Source of the DNA: Myroides indicus
Lineage (GTDB): Bacteria; Bacteroidota; Bacteroidia; Flavobacteriales; Flavobacteriaceae
Direction: 5' to 3'
NCBI RefSeq assembly: GCF_004364575.1
Contig: NZ_SOAG01000011.1
Location: 1-64,000, forward strand
Length of the DNA stretch: 64,000 bases
Shown piece after piece: positions 11,601 through 18,346 of the stretch. The notes under the pieces were generated by a model. That model was not told where the DNA came from and ran no database searches. It saw only the letters and a program-made list of their open reading frames with translations. The first letter of the stretch is position 1; every line of letters begins with the position of its first letter. The position numbers were made by a program, and so were the translations under genes.

Positions 11601-14600
11601 CCGCCAAAGTCACTACTACTATTATTATAAACCGAAGAATTCCTTAACACAACAGAAGAATAAGAAGAATAAGAAGAAGAATAAATCCCACCGCCATTAT
11701 TACTTCTATTATTATAAACCGAAGAATTCGTTAAATGAACCGAAGAAGATGATGATGAGGAGGAGAGAATTCCACCACCATCATAAGCACTGCTACTATT
11801 ATAAACCGAAGAATTCGTTAAATGAACCGAAGAAGAAGAAGAAGAATTAGAAAAAGAATAAATCCCTCCACCACCAGCACCACTACTATTATTATAGACC
11901 GAAGAATTCGTTAAACGAACAGAAGAAGAAGAAGAAAAAGAAGAAGAAGAAATCCCCCCACCAAAGTCATTATAAACAGCGCCTCCGTTTACTTGAAAAT
12001 AAGAAGAACCGTTTGCATTTCCTCCTGAGATATTAAAACCATCCAACTTTACTTCTACATCCTCGGTAGCACTAGCTGCCATAACAACATGGTACACATT
12101 CTCTTCATTACCGGATATCAACGCAGCCCCTCTACCGGGCATGGTACCAACAACATCATCACCATCCAGATCACCGCTTAAGATAGTACCATTAAGGTTA
12201 GCCTCATCCTTGTCCGGTATTATCCGCGCATGCGTCAGTTCAGTAACCCCATTGGCAGGATCAAAACCACCATACAACTCCACATCCTTGACCATCAAGA
12301 AGGTTCGGTCGCGAGCATACTGTGCATCTGCACTAAATCCCTTCCCGTCTTCCGGTGTGTACTTTGGTTTGTAGGTACCCTTAGCGACGTAAATTTTTAA
12401 TGGATTGTTGGCATCCCATAAGTTAGCTGCTTTATTATCATTCGCCCATTTCAAAGCATCCGCAAGTTCAGGTATAGCATTAGCCCAGCTATCGCCCACG
12501 CCCGTATAGCCCGTAGCATTCTGGTCTACGCTTTGGTTGATGTAGAGGATGTTGTCCATGTCGGGCGTGAAGCAAAACGTTCCCTGATTGCTCTGGTTCT
12601 CGTAGGCTCCTATATCCACATTACAACCTGACAACCTCGGATTGCCCGCTAAGTCGGTGTCATTGTCTATTTCGTCCGGGTATAAAGCATTATTCCCAGC
12701 ATCTACTGCCGGGCTACTGTCTCCCAAACTATAATCGCCATTTAACGCATCGGCAAATAAGTTGGCATAAGCTAAAGTACCGTCCAGGTTACCATTTGCT
12801 GTACTATTTTCACCTTGTACCAGACTGAATTGGATATCTTTCGAGATGGTACCCGTATTTGTATCCAAAGTACTGTTACTATCATCGGTCTCACTTTTCA
12901 CATTGCCATACACGATGCTGTTATGTGCTGTAAACTTTTTAGCTCCATAACCTTCAAAATAAATATAAGAGTCCCCTATATTGCCTGCAAGCGTACTATT
13001 GATTAATTTGATTTCATTTGAAGAATTAGAAAAAGAATGAATCCCACCGCCATTACTACTACTGTTATTATAAACCGAAGAATTCGTTAATACAACAGAA
13101 GAATTAGAATAAGAAGAAGAATAAGAATAAATCCCACCGCCATTATTACTTCTATTATTATAAACCGAAGAATTCGTTAACACAACTGAAGAAGAACCAG
13201 GAGAAGAAGAAGAATTAGAAAAAGAATAAATCCCTCCACCACCAACACCACTACTATTATTATAGACCGAAGAATTCGTTAACACAACAGAAGAATTAGA
13301 ATAAGAAGAAGAAGAAGAATTAGAAGAATAAATCCCTCCACCATAACTACTACTATTATTATATACCGAAGAATTCGTTAACACAACAGAAGAAGAAGAA
13401 TAAGAAGAATAAGAATAAGAATAAGAATAAATGCCACCGCCAGATTCACTACTACTATTATTATAAACCGAAGAATTCGTTAAATGAACCGAAGAAGAAG
13501 AAGAAAAATTAGAATAGATTCCACCGCCAGATCTTCTAGAAACATTAGCTCCGTTTACTTGAAGACCAAAAGAACCATCTGCATTACCACCTGTGACGGC
13601 AATACCATCTAGTTTTACTACTACATCTTCCGTGGCACTTGCTGCGATAACAACGTGGTACACATTCTCTTCATTACCGGATATCGGCGCTGTTCCTTGA
13701 CCAGGGGTGCTACCAATTACATCATTTCCATCCAGATCACCGCTTAAGATAGTACCAATAGGGTTAGCCCCATCCTTGTCCGGTAATATCCGCGCATGCG
13801 TCAGTTTGGTAACCCCGTTGGCAGGATCAAAACCACCATACAACTTTACATCCTTGACCATCAGAAAGGTTCGGTCGCGGGCATACTGTACATCTGCACT
13901 AAATCCCTTCCCGTCTTCCGGCGTGTACTTAGGTTTGTAGATACCTTTAGCTACATATATCTTTAAAGGATTGTTGGCATCCCATAAGTCAGCTGCTTTA
14001 TTATCATTCGCCCATTTCAACGCATCCGCCAGTTCGGGTATGGCATTAGCCCAGCTATCGCCCACGCCCGTATAGCCCGTAGCATTCTGGTCTACGCTTT
14101 GATTGACGTATAGGATATTTTCAGAATTGGGGCTATATTGCACGGTCTGACTCTCATAGGCTCCCATGTCGATAGCAGTACCAAACAATCGGGGATTGCC
14201 CGCTAAGTCAGTGTCATTGTCTATATCGCCTGAGTATAAAGCATTTTTTCCCGCATCAATGGCAGGGCTACCGCTTTGCAAACTATAATCACCATTTGAC
14301 CCATCGGCAAATAAGTCGGTAAAAGCTAAAGTACCGTCCAGGTTACCGTCAGCTGTACTGTTTTCACCCTGCACCAGACTGAATTGGATATCTTTCAAGA
14401 TGGTACCTGTCTCTGAATCTAATACACTGTTACTATCATCTATCTCACTTTTCACGTTGCCATACACCATGCTGTTGTGTGCTGTAAACTTCTTAACTCC
14501 GCTACCATCAAAATAAATACAAGAGCCTCCTATATTGCCTGCAAGCGTACTATTGATTAATGTTATTTCATTTGAAAAATTAGAATAAGAATAAGAATAA

Positions 14601-15775
14601 ATCCCACCGCCATTACTACTACTATTATTATAAACCGAAGAATTCGTTAACACAACAGAAGAATTAGAAGAATAAGAAGAATAAGAATAAATCCCACCGC
14701 CATTATTACTTCTATTATTATAAACCGAAGAATTCGTTAACACAACTGAAGAAGAACCAGGAGAAGAAGAAGAATTAGAAAAAGATAAAATCCCTCCACC
14801 ATCACTACTACTATTATTATAAACCGAAGAATTCGTTAACACAACAGAAGAATTAAAATAAGAAGAAGAATAAGAATTAGAAGAAGAAGAAGAATAAATC
14901 CCTCCACCATAACTACTACTATTATTATATACCGAAGAATTCGTTAACACAACTGAAGAAGAAGAATAAGAAGAATTAGAAAAAGAAAAAGAATAAATGC
15001 CACCGCCGCCAGATTCACTACTACTATTATTATATACCGAAGAATTCGTTAACACAACAGAAGAAGAAGAAGAAGAAGAAGAAGAATAAGAATAAATGCC
15101 ACCGCCAGATCTTCTAGAAACATTAGCTCCGTTTACTTGAAAACCGGAAAAACCGTTTGCATTTCCTCCTGAGATATTAAAACCATGCAACTTTACTTCT
15201 ACATCCTCGGTAGCACTAGCTGCCATAACAACATGGTACACATTCTCTTCATTACCGGATATCGACGCAGCCCCTCGACCAGGCATGGTACCAACAACAT
15301 CATCACCATCCAGATCACCGCTTAAGATAGTACCATTAAGGTTAGCCCCATCCTTATCCGGTAAGATCCGCGCATGCGTAAGTTCGGTAACCCCGTTGGC
15401 AGGATCAAAACCACCATACAACTCCACATCCTTGACCATCAAGAAGGTTCGGTCGCGAGCATACTGTGCATCTGCGCTAAATCCCTTCCCATCTTCTGGT
15501 GTGTACTTCGGCTTGTAAGTACCTTTAGCTACGTAAATTTTTAATGGATTGTTGGCATCCCATAAGTTGGCTGCTTTATTATCATTCGCCCATTTTAGCG
15601 CATCCGCCAATTCGGGTATGGCATTGTCCCAGCTATCCCCAGAGCCATTACCTCCATTTACGCTTTGATTGACGTAGAGGATGTTGTCAGAATTGGGAGA
15701 AATCGGATTTTGTGAATAACCAGCAACCCAAAAAAAAGAATAAAGGATAAAGTATAGTAGATAGTTGTATTTCAT
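5630..15775 (-). CDS. Giant T9SS-exported repeat protein: three poly-Ser beta-helix modules, MBG and 72-residue repeats, C-terminal sorting domain
   Basis: The 3381-residue product starts with a signal peptide (MKYNYLLYFILYSFFWVAGYSQ). Three consecutive modules follow, at about residues 30-545, 550-1070 and 1070-1625. Each has a conserved N-terminal block (ALKWANDNKA..., YKPKYTPEDGKGFSA), beta-helix coils of the form VVLTNSSVYNN...GGGIYS linked by serine-rich tracts, and an end block (DLAGNPR...DMGAYE) typical of choice-of-anchor Q proteins. Next come one divergent repeat, four 79-residue MBG repeats, fourteen 72-residue repeats (TYDGTAKSL..GTLPTGTSV) and a C-terminal T9SS type A sorting domain (LKVYPNPVDSGG ... 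VKIVVKP). The protein should be exported by the T9SS and anchored at, or released from, the surface; PorU and PorV are encoded at 35.8-40.8 kb. An adhesin or matrix role is inference. The repeat region looks richer in G+C than neighbouring genes. Confidence 0.92.
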   Translation of the reverse strand: MKYNYLLYFILYSFFWVAGYSQNPISPNSDNILYVNQSVNGGNGSGDSWDNAIPELADALKWANDNKAANLWDANNPLKIYVAKGTYKPKYTPEDGKGFSADAQYARDRTFLMVKDVELYGGFDPANGVTELTHARILPDKDGANLNGTILSGDLDGDDVVGTMPGRGAASISGNEENVYHVVMAASATEDVEVKLHGFNISGGNANGFSGFQVNGANVSRRSGGGIYSYSSSSSSSSSVVLTNSSVYNNSSSESGGGGIYSFSFSNSSYSSSSVVLTNSSVYNNSSSYGGGIYSSSSSNSYSSSYFNSSVVLTNSSVYNNSSSDGGGILSFSNSSSSPGSSSVVLTNSSVYNNRSNNGGGIYSYSSYSSNSSVVLTNSSVYNNSSSNGGGIYSYSYSNFSNEITLINSTLAGNIGGSCIYFDGSGVKKFTAHNSMVYGNVKSEIDDSNSVLDSETGTILKDIQFSLVQGENSTADGNLDGTLAFTDLFADGSNGDYSLQSGSPAIDAGKNALYSGDIDNDTDLAGNPRLFGTAIDMGAYESQTVQYSPNSENILYVNQSVDQNATGYTGVGDSWANAIPELADALKWANDNKAADLWDANNPLKIYVAKGIYKPKYTPEDGKGFSADVQYARDRTFLMVKDVKLYGGFDPANGVTKLTHARILPDKDGANPIGTILSGDLDGNDVIGSTPGQGTAPISGNEENVYHVVIAASATEDVVVKLDGIAVTGGNADGSFGLQVNGANVSRRSGGGIYSNFSSSSSVHLTNSSVYNNSSSESGGGIYSYSYSYSSYSSSSVVLTNSSVYNNSSSYGGGIYSSNSSSSSYSNSSVVLTNSSVYNNSSGVGGGGIYSFSNSSSSPGSSSVVLTNSSVYNNRSNNGGGIYSYSSSYSNSSVVLTNSSVYNNSSSNGGGIHSFSNSSNEIKLINSTLAGNIGDSYIYFEGYGAKKFTAHNSIVYGNVKSETDDSNSTLDTNTGTISKDIQFSLVQGENSTANGNLDGTLAYANLFADALNGDYSLGDSSPAVDAGNNALYPDEIDNDTDLAGNPRLSGCNVDIGAYENQSNQGTFCFTPDMDNILYINQSVDQNATGYTGVGDSWANAIPELADALKWANDNKAANLWDANNPLKIYVAKGTYKPKYTPEDGKGFSADAQYARDRTFLMVKDVELYGGFDPANGVTELTHARIIPDKDEANLNGTILSGDLDGDDVVGTMPGRGAALISGNEENVYHVVMAASATEDVEVKLDGFNISGGNANGSSYFQVNGGAVYNDFGGGISSSSFSSSSSVRLTNSSVYNNSSGAGGGGIYSFSNSSSSSSVHLTNSSVYNSSSAYDGGGILSSSSSSSSVHLTNSSVYNNRSNNGGGIYSSSYSSYSSVVLRNSSVYNNSSSDFGGGIYSSSNSSSSVVLTNSSVYNNRSNNGGGIYSSSNSSSSVLLTNSSVYNNRSNNGGGIYSYSSSSFSVVLTNSSVYNNRSSYGGGIFSSSSSSNEITLTNSTLAGNIGGAYIYFDGSGAKKFTAHNSIVYGNVKSETDNSNSVLDSETGTISKDIQFSLVQGENSTADGNLDGTLAFTDLFADGSNGDYSLTACSPAVNAGSNSLLTGLDANSKDLAGNPRVYDFAGGGIIDMGAYEFQGEHVNYDNVLFEDTDVTYNGIAHTITATNLPTGVTDSYVITDVEGTVVTEAMDAGVYTVTVTLSGCGLDKTLTATLTIEKATLTVTADANQNKVYGDSDPEFTYTVSGYQDADDNSILSGALSRIPGEDVGTYAIGQGDLSAGANYEIDFTSADFEITKATLTVTADANQNKVYGDSDPEFTYTVSGYQGADDQTILTGALNRIPGEDVGTYAIGQGDLSAGANYEIDFTSADFEITKATLTVTADANQNKVYGDSDPEFTYTVSGYQGADDQTILTGALNRIPGEDVGTYVIGQGDLSAGANYEIDFIGADFEITTATLTVTADANQSKVYGEADPVLTYTVSGFQGSDDETVLTGSLSRAAGEGVGSYPIDQGDLSAGGNYNIDFAGADFAITKATITGITFENASFTYDGTAKSLAISGTLPTGTSVNYTNNNQTDAGSFTVTAEIDGGNNYENLTLTATLTINKAAITGITFEGASFTYDGTVKSLVIAGTLPTGTSVSYTGNDQTDAGSYTVTAEIDGGTNYEDLTLTAQLTIEKAPIAGITLNDASFTYDGTAKSLMIAGTLQTGTSVTYTNNDQTEAGSYTVTAEIDGGNNYEDLTLNAQLTIEKAPIAGITLDDVTFIYDGTAKSLMIAGTLPTGTSVSYTNNNQTDAGSYTVTAEIDGGTNYEDLTLTAELIIEKATITGITLDDAAFTYDGTSRSLVIAGTLPTGTSVTYTNNDQTEAGSYTVTAEIDGGNNYEDLTLTAELIIEKATITGITLDDAGFTYDGTAKSLAIAGTLPTGTSVTYTNNDQTEAGSYTVTAEIDGGTNYEDLTLTAELIIEKATITGITLDDATFIYDGTAKSLAIAGTLPTGTSVSYTGNDQTDAGSYTVTAEIDGGTNYEDLILTAELTIEKASITGISFTDASFTYDGTAKSLMIAGTLPTGTSVSYTGNDQTNAGSYTVTAEIDGGTNYEDLTLTAELTIEKAPITGITLDDATFTYDGTVKSLMIAGTLPTGTSVSYTNNNQTDAGSYTVTAEIDGGNNYEDLTLTAELIIEKATITGITLDDAAFTYDGTSKSLVIAGTLPTGTSVSYTGNDQTDAGSYTVTAEIDGGTNYEDLTLTAELTIEKALIAGITLNDASFTYDGTVKSLAIAGTLPTGTSVSYTGNDQTDAGSYTVTAEIDGGTNYEDLTLTAQLTIEKAPIAGITLNDASFTYDGTAKSLMIAGTLPTGTSVSYTNNNQTDAGSYTVTAEINGGTNYEDLTLTAELTIEKAPIAGVTLNDATFIYDGTAKSLMIAGTLPTGTSVNYTGNDRTDAGSYTVTAEIDGGNNYEDLTLTAQLTIEKASIEGITLDDASFTYDGTAKSLMIAGTLPTGTSVSYTNNDQTDAGSYTVTAEIDGGTNYEDLTLTATLTIEKATQKLTFEALAVLLLEEASDFQLAAHSDSGLAVSYSYTYESENPSATVTPEGWVSLQHAGVIVITAFQEGNENYLAAEPVNRKLRIESRDASIHRLIIEGEIFETLSSVMYYTQQCDALSNEVRVEIDTEYGAWVSPSHNFVIATPRAGIYRQSVEVISENGEVVRQYEIVVNRPFAFEDIVVQKFDNTLLVNNNPATNGGYRFIGYQWYRNDKPVGNEQIYSAGSSLEHLLEETATYRVVLTTDSGEEFHVCPSYISYKHNFGLKVYPNPVDSGGELHVVFDYPSSSFKGAIAQLYAVSGQHLLTIRLEDRSSVLRLPDMLQSGTYLLLLYIEGQRETVKIVVKP
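6668..9694 (-). repeat. Fourteen tandem 216-bp repeats (72 residues each)
   Basis: Fourteen in-frame copies follow one another without gaps. The core is [I]xGITLxDASFTYDGTAKSL, then AGTLPTGTSVxYT, then QTDAGSYTVTAEIDGG and LTIEKA. Differences are concentrated in a few positions (GND/NNN/NND after YT; LM, LA or LV after KS; GTN or GNN). Several adjacent copies look nearly identical in DNA, implying recent duplication or gene conversion. The fold is that of MBG/YDG-type beta-sandwich repeats that form extended stalks. Confidence 0.9.
9695..10642 (-). repeat. Four tandem 237-bp MBG-type repeats (79 residues each)
   Basis: Each copy begins ATLTVTADANQ and ends near FxITK, with KVYG, DPxxTYTVSG and GDLSAGxNYxIDF conserved. 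Copies 2 and 3 are almost identical. The fourth (KVYGEADPVLTYTVSGFQGS) is closer to the repeats in the neighbouring gene at 1-335 than to its own neighbours, a sign of exchange between the two genes. Confidence 0.88.
10890..12560 (-). repeat. Beta-helix module 3 of the giant protein (seven Ser-rich coils)
   Basis: This is the third copy of the long direct repeat. It contains seven LTNSSVYNN-type coils and ends in IDMGAYEFQG. The serine-rich DNA lies at about 11315-11955 and appears on the plus strand as runs of GAA broken by TAA, TTA and similar triplets. It has two more coils than modules 1 and 2. Confidence 0.85.
12575..14125 (-). repeat. Beta-helix module 2 of the giant protein (five Ser-rich coils)
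   Basis: This is the second copy of the roughly 1.55 kb direct repeat, with NILYVNQSVDQN at its start and DIGAYENQ at its end. It has five coils; the serine-rich DNA lies at about 13015-13535. Long stretches of its conserved N-terminal block match modules 1 and 3 closely. Confidence 0.85.
14150..15690 (-). repeat. Beta-helix module 1 of the giant protein (five Ser-rich coils, longest pure (TCT)9 run)
   Basis: This is the first copy of the direct repeat, starting NILYVNQSVNGG and ending DMGAYESQ. It has five coils, with serine-rich DNA at about 14570-15115. The longest uninterrupted triplet run, nine GAA units on the plus strand at 15060-15086, encodes nine consecutive serines. Confidence 0.85.
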
Positions 15776-15852
15776 AATTATATATAAATATGTAGATATT
15801 ATTTTTTACCAAGTTTTACACACAAAGTGTATTTATGTACCAAAATTAATTG

Positions 15853-15865
15853 AAGAACAGTTCTT
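15853..15865. promoter_or_regulatory. 13-bp palindrome in the giant gene's leader
   Basis: AAGAAC and GTTCTT flank a single A, immediately upstream of a possible -7 box (TAATTTTG, minus, 15848-15841). It could be an operator or a small RNA hairpin. It has no counterpart that I could find upstream of the other giant gene. Confidence 0.3.
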
Positions 15866-16059
15866 TCTAGACCGTAGGATATACCCAGTTTGAAGCAATC
15901 AGATTTTTTACTAAAACAGATTGACAAGGTGCAGACTAGGATTCGACGGATTCTAATTTTTATATAAGATATAATGTTTAGTACATTTCTCATAACTTAA
16001 CCGTTAGAATACACAATACAAAAATTGTGAATTCCAACTGATTTATCCAATATGTAACG

Positions 16060-16080
16060 TGGACAAAAACGTGGACAAAT
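16060..16080 (-). promoter_or_regulatory. Tandem direct repeat GTGGACAAA-N3-GTGGACAAA upstream of the giant gene
   Basis: Exact copies lie at 16060-16068 and 16072-16080, the same 12-bp period and orientation as at 3285-3305. The motif begins 284 nt upstream of the start codon at 15775. It is 41 bp from the G of an ATTTTTTG element at 16026-16019, exactly the distance seen at the other locus, although this -7-like box is degenerate. Confidence 0.6.
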
Positions 16081-16219
16081 GTGTAAAGAAACAAAATTAG
16101 ATTACTGATAACTAATGGTTTGTGCGTACACCACTTGTTTAACTATGGTTTTTCCTGTGGGGACACGTCAGAAAGAGAAGATTTTGGTATAATAAAGGAC
16201 AAGACTTACAAATAAAGCA

Positions 16220-18004
16220 TTACTGTATTGCGAAATGGGGTCCCAATTTTTTGCGGAGTCTGTATTTTGCTTTTCGAACTGATTCGGGAGAAATTCCCAA
16301 AGTGTCTGCCATTTCCTTTGTTGTCTTTTGCAGCTGCAGTAAAGCGAAAATTCGCTCGTCTGAAGGGGTAATTTCAGCGCAGTTTTGTCGTAAATGCAGA
16401 ATTTTTCCGGGATATACAGTGTCAAAAAGTTTTAAAAACGTAGCCCATTCTTCATTGGTAAGCAATTTGCTTTGGTGTAGTTCAGCCAAGATGTTTTGTA
16501 TGCGTCCATCATTCTCGAGTGAATTGTTTGCGTTTTGAACTTGTACCTGTTCTAACTGTTCAGAGATGGAATGAATCATTTTATTTTTTTGCTGTATGTG
16601 CTTTAACTGCTCTTCCATTTCTTTTTTTGCATGGGATAAGGCGATTTCCAAATTTTCCTGTTTGGAGAGCCATAGACTTTCTTTAGTGCGATGTAGTTCT
16701 CTTAACCGCTTTTGTCTGTGCACCCAGTAGTAAGACGAAACTCCAACCAAAACAAGAATCAAAATTATGATGGTAACCGTTAAAGCCAACTTTGCCTGCA
16801 AAGCTCTTTCTTTAGTTTTGCCGATACGCAATTCTGAGGTCTTATATTGTAATTGCAATTGATTATGAGCCACCTCTGTAATCAGTCTATTGTATTGTGT
16901 AAGGATATATTTATCTAGTTGATATAAACTATCCTGATAGGCTATCACCTTTGTCAGCTGTCCTGTTTTTATATAGTATTCTTTCCATGCCCAGTAATAA
17001 TTCTTTAGGTAAGATTCCTGTCTTTGCTGTTGTCCCAAACTGGGGAATTCCATATGCCGTTCAATTTCTTCACTTTGCAAAATATATTGCCTGGCTTTTT
17101 CTAATTCTCCTAATGCCACGTAAGCTTTAGCCAACTTAATGGCGGCTCCCTGAGCAATCTCCGGATAATCCGGATGCTGATTATTATACTGAATATTGAT
17201 AAGGTAATGGTCTAGCGCCGATTGATATTTTTGTTGTTCGAAATACAAATCCCCTATATTTCCATTCAATAACCCTATCCAGGTATGGTCCGCGTAGCTT
17301 TTTGCTAAATCCAAAGCCTTGTGGAAATAATATCTTGCACTGTCTCTTTGCTCTAATTTTTCGTAACACAAAGCCAACGTGTTGTAGCGCTGCATATCAT
17401 AGTTTTTATTAAAAGCAGGGTATTGCAGTGCTTCTAAAGTAAAGTCTTTGGCTTTTACGTAATCGTGAAACAAATAGTAATCCAGTGCTATGCCGTGTAA
17501 GTAGCGCTCTATTTCGGGTATTTTTTCATAACCGATTTCCTTAAAAGCCCGGTTGGCTTCTTCTAAATGCAAAAAGGCTTTTGCATATTCTTTTTGTTTA
17601 AAATATTCCTGACCCAAAAAGTGCTTGGCTACAGCCCAATATCTTTTGTCGTTTTCTAACGCATTTATAACTTGTTTAAAAAGCTGTGTTTTTCCGTATG
17701 AATCATTTGTGGTGTAAGTTTCTTTGACTAACTCAGCATATTTGATATATGCTTTCCAAACCTGATCCTGATACGTGCTTGCACGGCGATTTGACTCTGC
17801 TAAAAACAGCTCCACTGCTCCGAGATTGTTTTGAAAAACAGGGAGTGTATCCAAATAAGTGGCAAAAGCACGTATTCGTTCATCAGAGTTTAACTCTTTT
17901 ATACCTTCAAGGAATTGTATATGAAGATTCTGCTGCGAAACTCCTGTTATTGTATAAACAAAAAACAAAAAGATGCTTAATAGTTTAAAATATTTCAAAA
18001 TCAA
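16220..18004 (-). CDS. TPR / transmembrane / helix-turn-helix regulator
   Basis: The 594-residue protein has a signal-peptide-like N-terminus, about 380 residues of TPR helices (KEYAKAFLHLEEANRAFKEIG; QKYQSALDHYLINIQYNN), one membrane segment near residue 410 (LALTVTIIILILVLVGVSSY), a charged coiled-coil, and a C-terminal DNA-binding helix-turn-helix (TTKEMADTLGISPESVRKAK, then RLRKKLG). The arrangement is a known Bacteroidota type: extracytoplasmic TPRs sense something and an intracellular LuxR/sigma-4-like HTH binds DNA without a phosphorelay. The gene lies just upstream of the giant-protein operon on the same strand, 444 bp away, so control of that operon through the GTGGACAAA sites is an attractive but unproven idea. 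Confidence 0.85.
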   Translation of the reverse strand: MILKYFKLLSIFLFFVYTITGVSQQNLHIQFLEGIKELNSDERIRAFATYLDTLPVFQNNLGAVELFLAESNRRASTYQDQVWKAYIKYAELVKETYTTNDSYGKTQLFKQVINALENDKRYWAVAKHFLGQEYFKQKEYAKAFLHLEEANRAFKEIGYEKIPEIERYLHGIALDYYLFHDYVKAKDFTLEALQYPAFNKNYDMQRYNTLALCYEKLEQRDSARYYFHKALDLAKSYADHTWIGLLNGNIGDLYFEQQKYQSALDHYLINIQYNNQHPDYPEIAQGAAIKLAKAYVALGELEKARQYILQSEEIERHMEFPSLGQQQRQESYLKNYYWAWKEYYIKTGQLTKVIAYQDSLYQLDKYILTQYNRLITEVAHNQLQLQYKTSELRIGKTKERALQAKLALTVTIIILILVLVGVSSYYWVHRQKRLRELHRTKESLWLSKQENLEIALSHAKKEMEEQLKHIQQKNKMIHSISEQLEQVQVQNANNSLENDGRIQNILAELHQSKLLTNEEWATFLKLFDTVYPGKILHLRQNCAEITPSDERIFALLQLQKTTKEMADTLGISPESVRKAKYRLRKKLGPHFAIQ

Positions 18005-18109
18005 TCCATTTATTCTCTATTCTCTGCAAACATACATTTTTTTAGCAGTTTTTTTAGATTTCAATTTTTAACTAACCAAAAAGAATGCTTGACAGATTAA
18101 GGTAACTGG

Positions 18110-18328
18110 TTAGTTGTAAATAGCGTCTGCTGTCTGCTTGCCATTATCCAAGATCATAAGTTGCTTGTTGCTGTTGTCGGCATTTTTTAAATGTTCTAAA
18201 CTTTTGTAATAAAATAAACGAGCATAGCTTCCGGATAATTTATTATCTTTTCGCAGCCGAATTTCTGTTTTAAATTCTTCAGTAAAAAGAGATGAATGGA
18301 CAAAAGCTGAAATGATAAGGAATATGTG
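18110..18328 (-). pseudogene. Start-less 72-codon open frame after the SCO gene, possible gene remnant
   Basis: An open minus-strand frame runs from just after a stop at 18329-18331 to a TAA at 18110-18112. It reads HIFLIISAFVHSSLFTEEFK, then TEIRLRKDNKLSGSYARLFY, and ends ADAIYN. No ATG or GTG occurs near its beginning, yet the residue composition is protein-like and the first residues resemble a secretion signal. It lies 18 bp downstream of the SCO stop. It may be a truncated last gene of the nirK operon, or a small gene using a rare start such as ATA or ATT. Family not recognised. Confidence 0.35.
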
Positions 18329-18346
18329 TTAAACCCTTTTTATAAA

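Larger units (their letters stand above)
15776..16219. other. Intergenic region carrying the leader and control sites of the giant gene
   Basis: The region separates the giant gene from the 3' end of the HTH regulator. It holds the tandem GTGGACAAA motif (16060-16080), a degenerate -7-like element ending at 16019, an inverted repeat CACAAT...ATTGTG at 16012-16030 around the predicted start of transcription, and a 13-bp palindrome AAGAAC-a-GTTCTT at 15853-15865. A TAATTTTG sequence at 15841-15848 (minus) is an alternative -7 box. I see no supportable gene here. Confidence 0.5.

Noticed and set aside
10890..15690. Evenly repeated units as a CRISPR array
   Set aside because: The units are in-frame protein coils without constant-length spacers or cas genes.
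15799..15993. 64-codon minus-strand ORF upstream of the giant gene
   Set aside because: Low-complexity hydrophobic/basic residues, no homology recognised, and it lies over the leader and palindrome of the giant gene.
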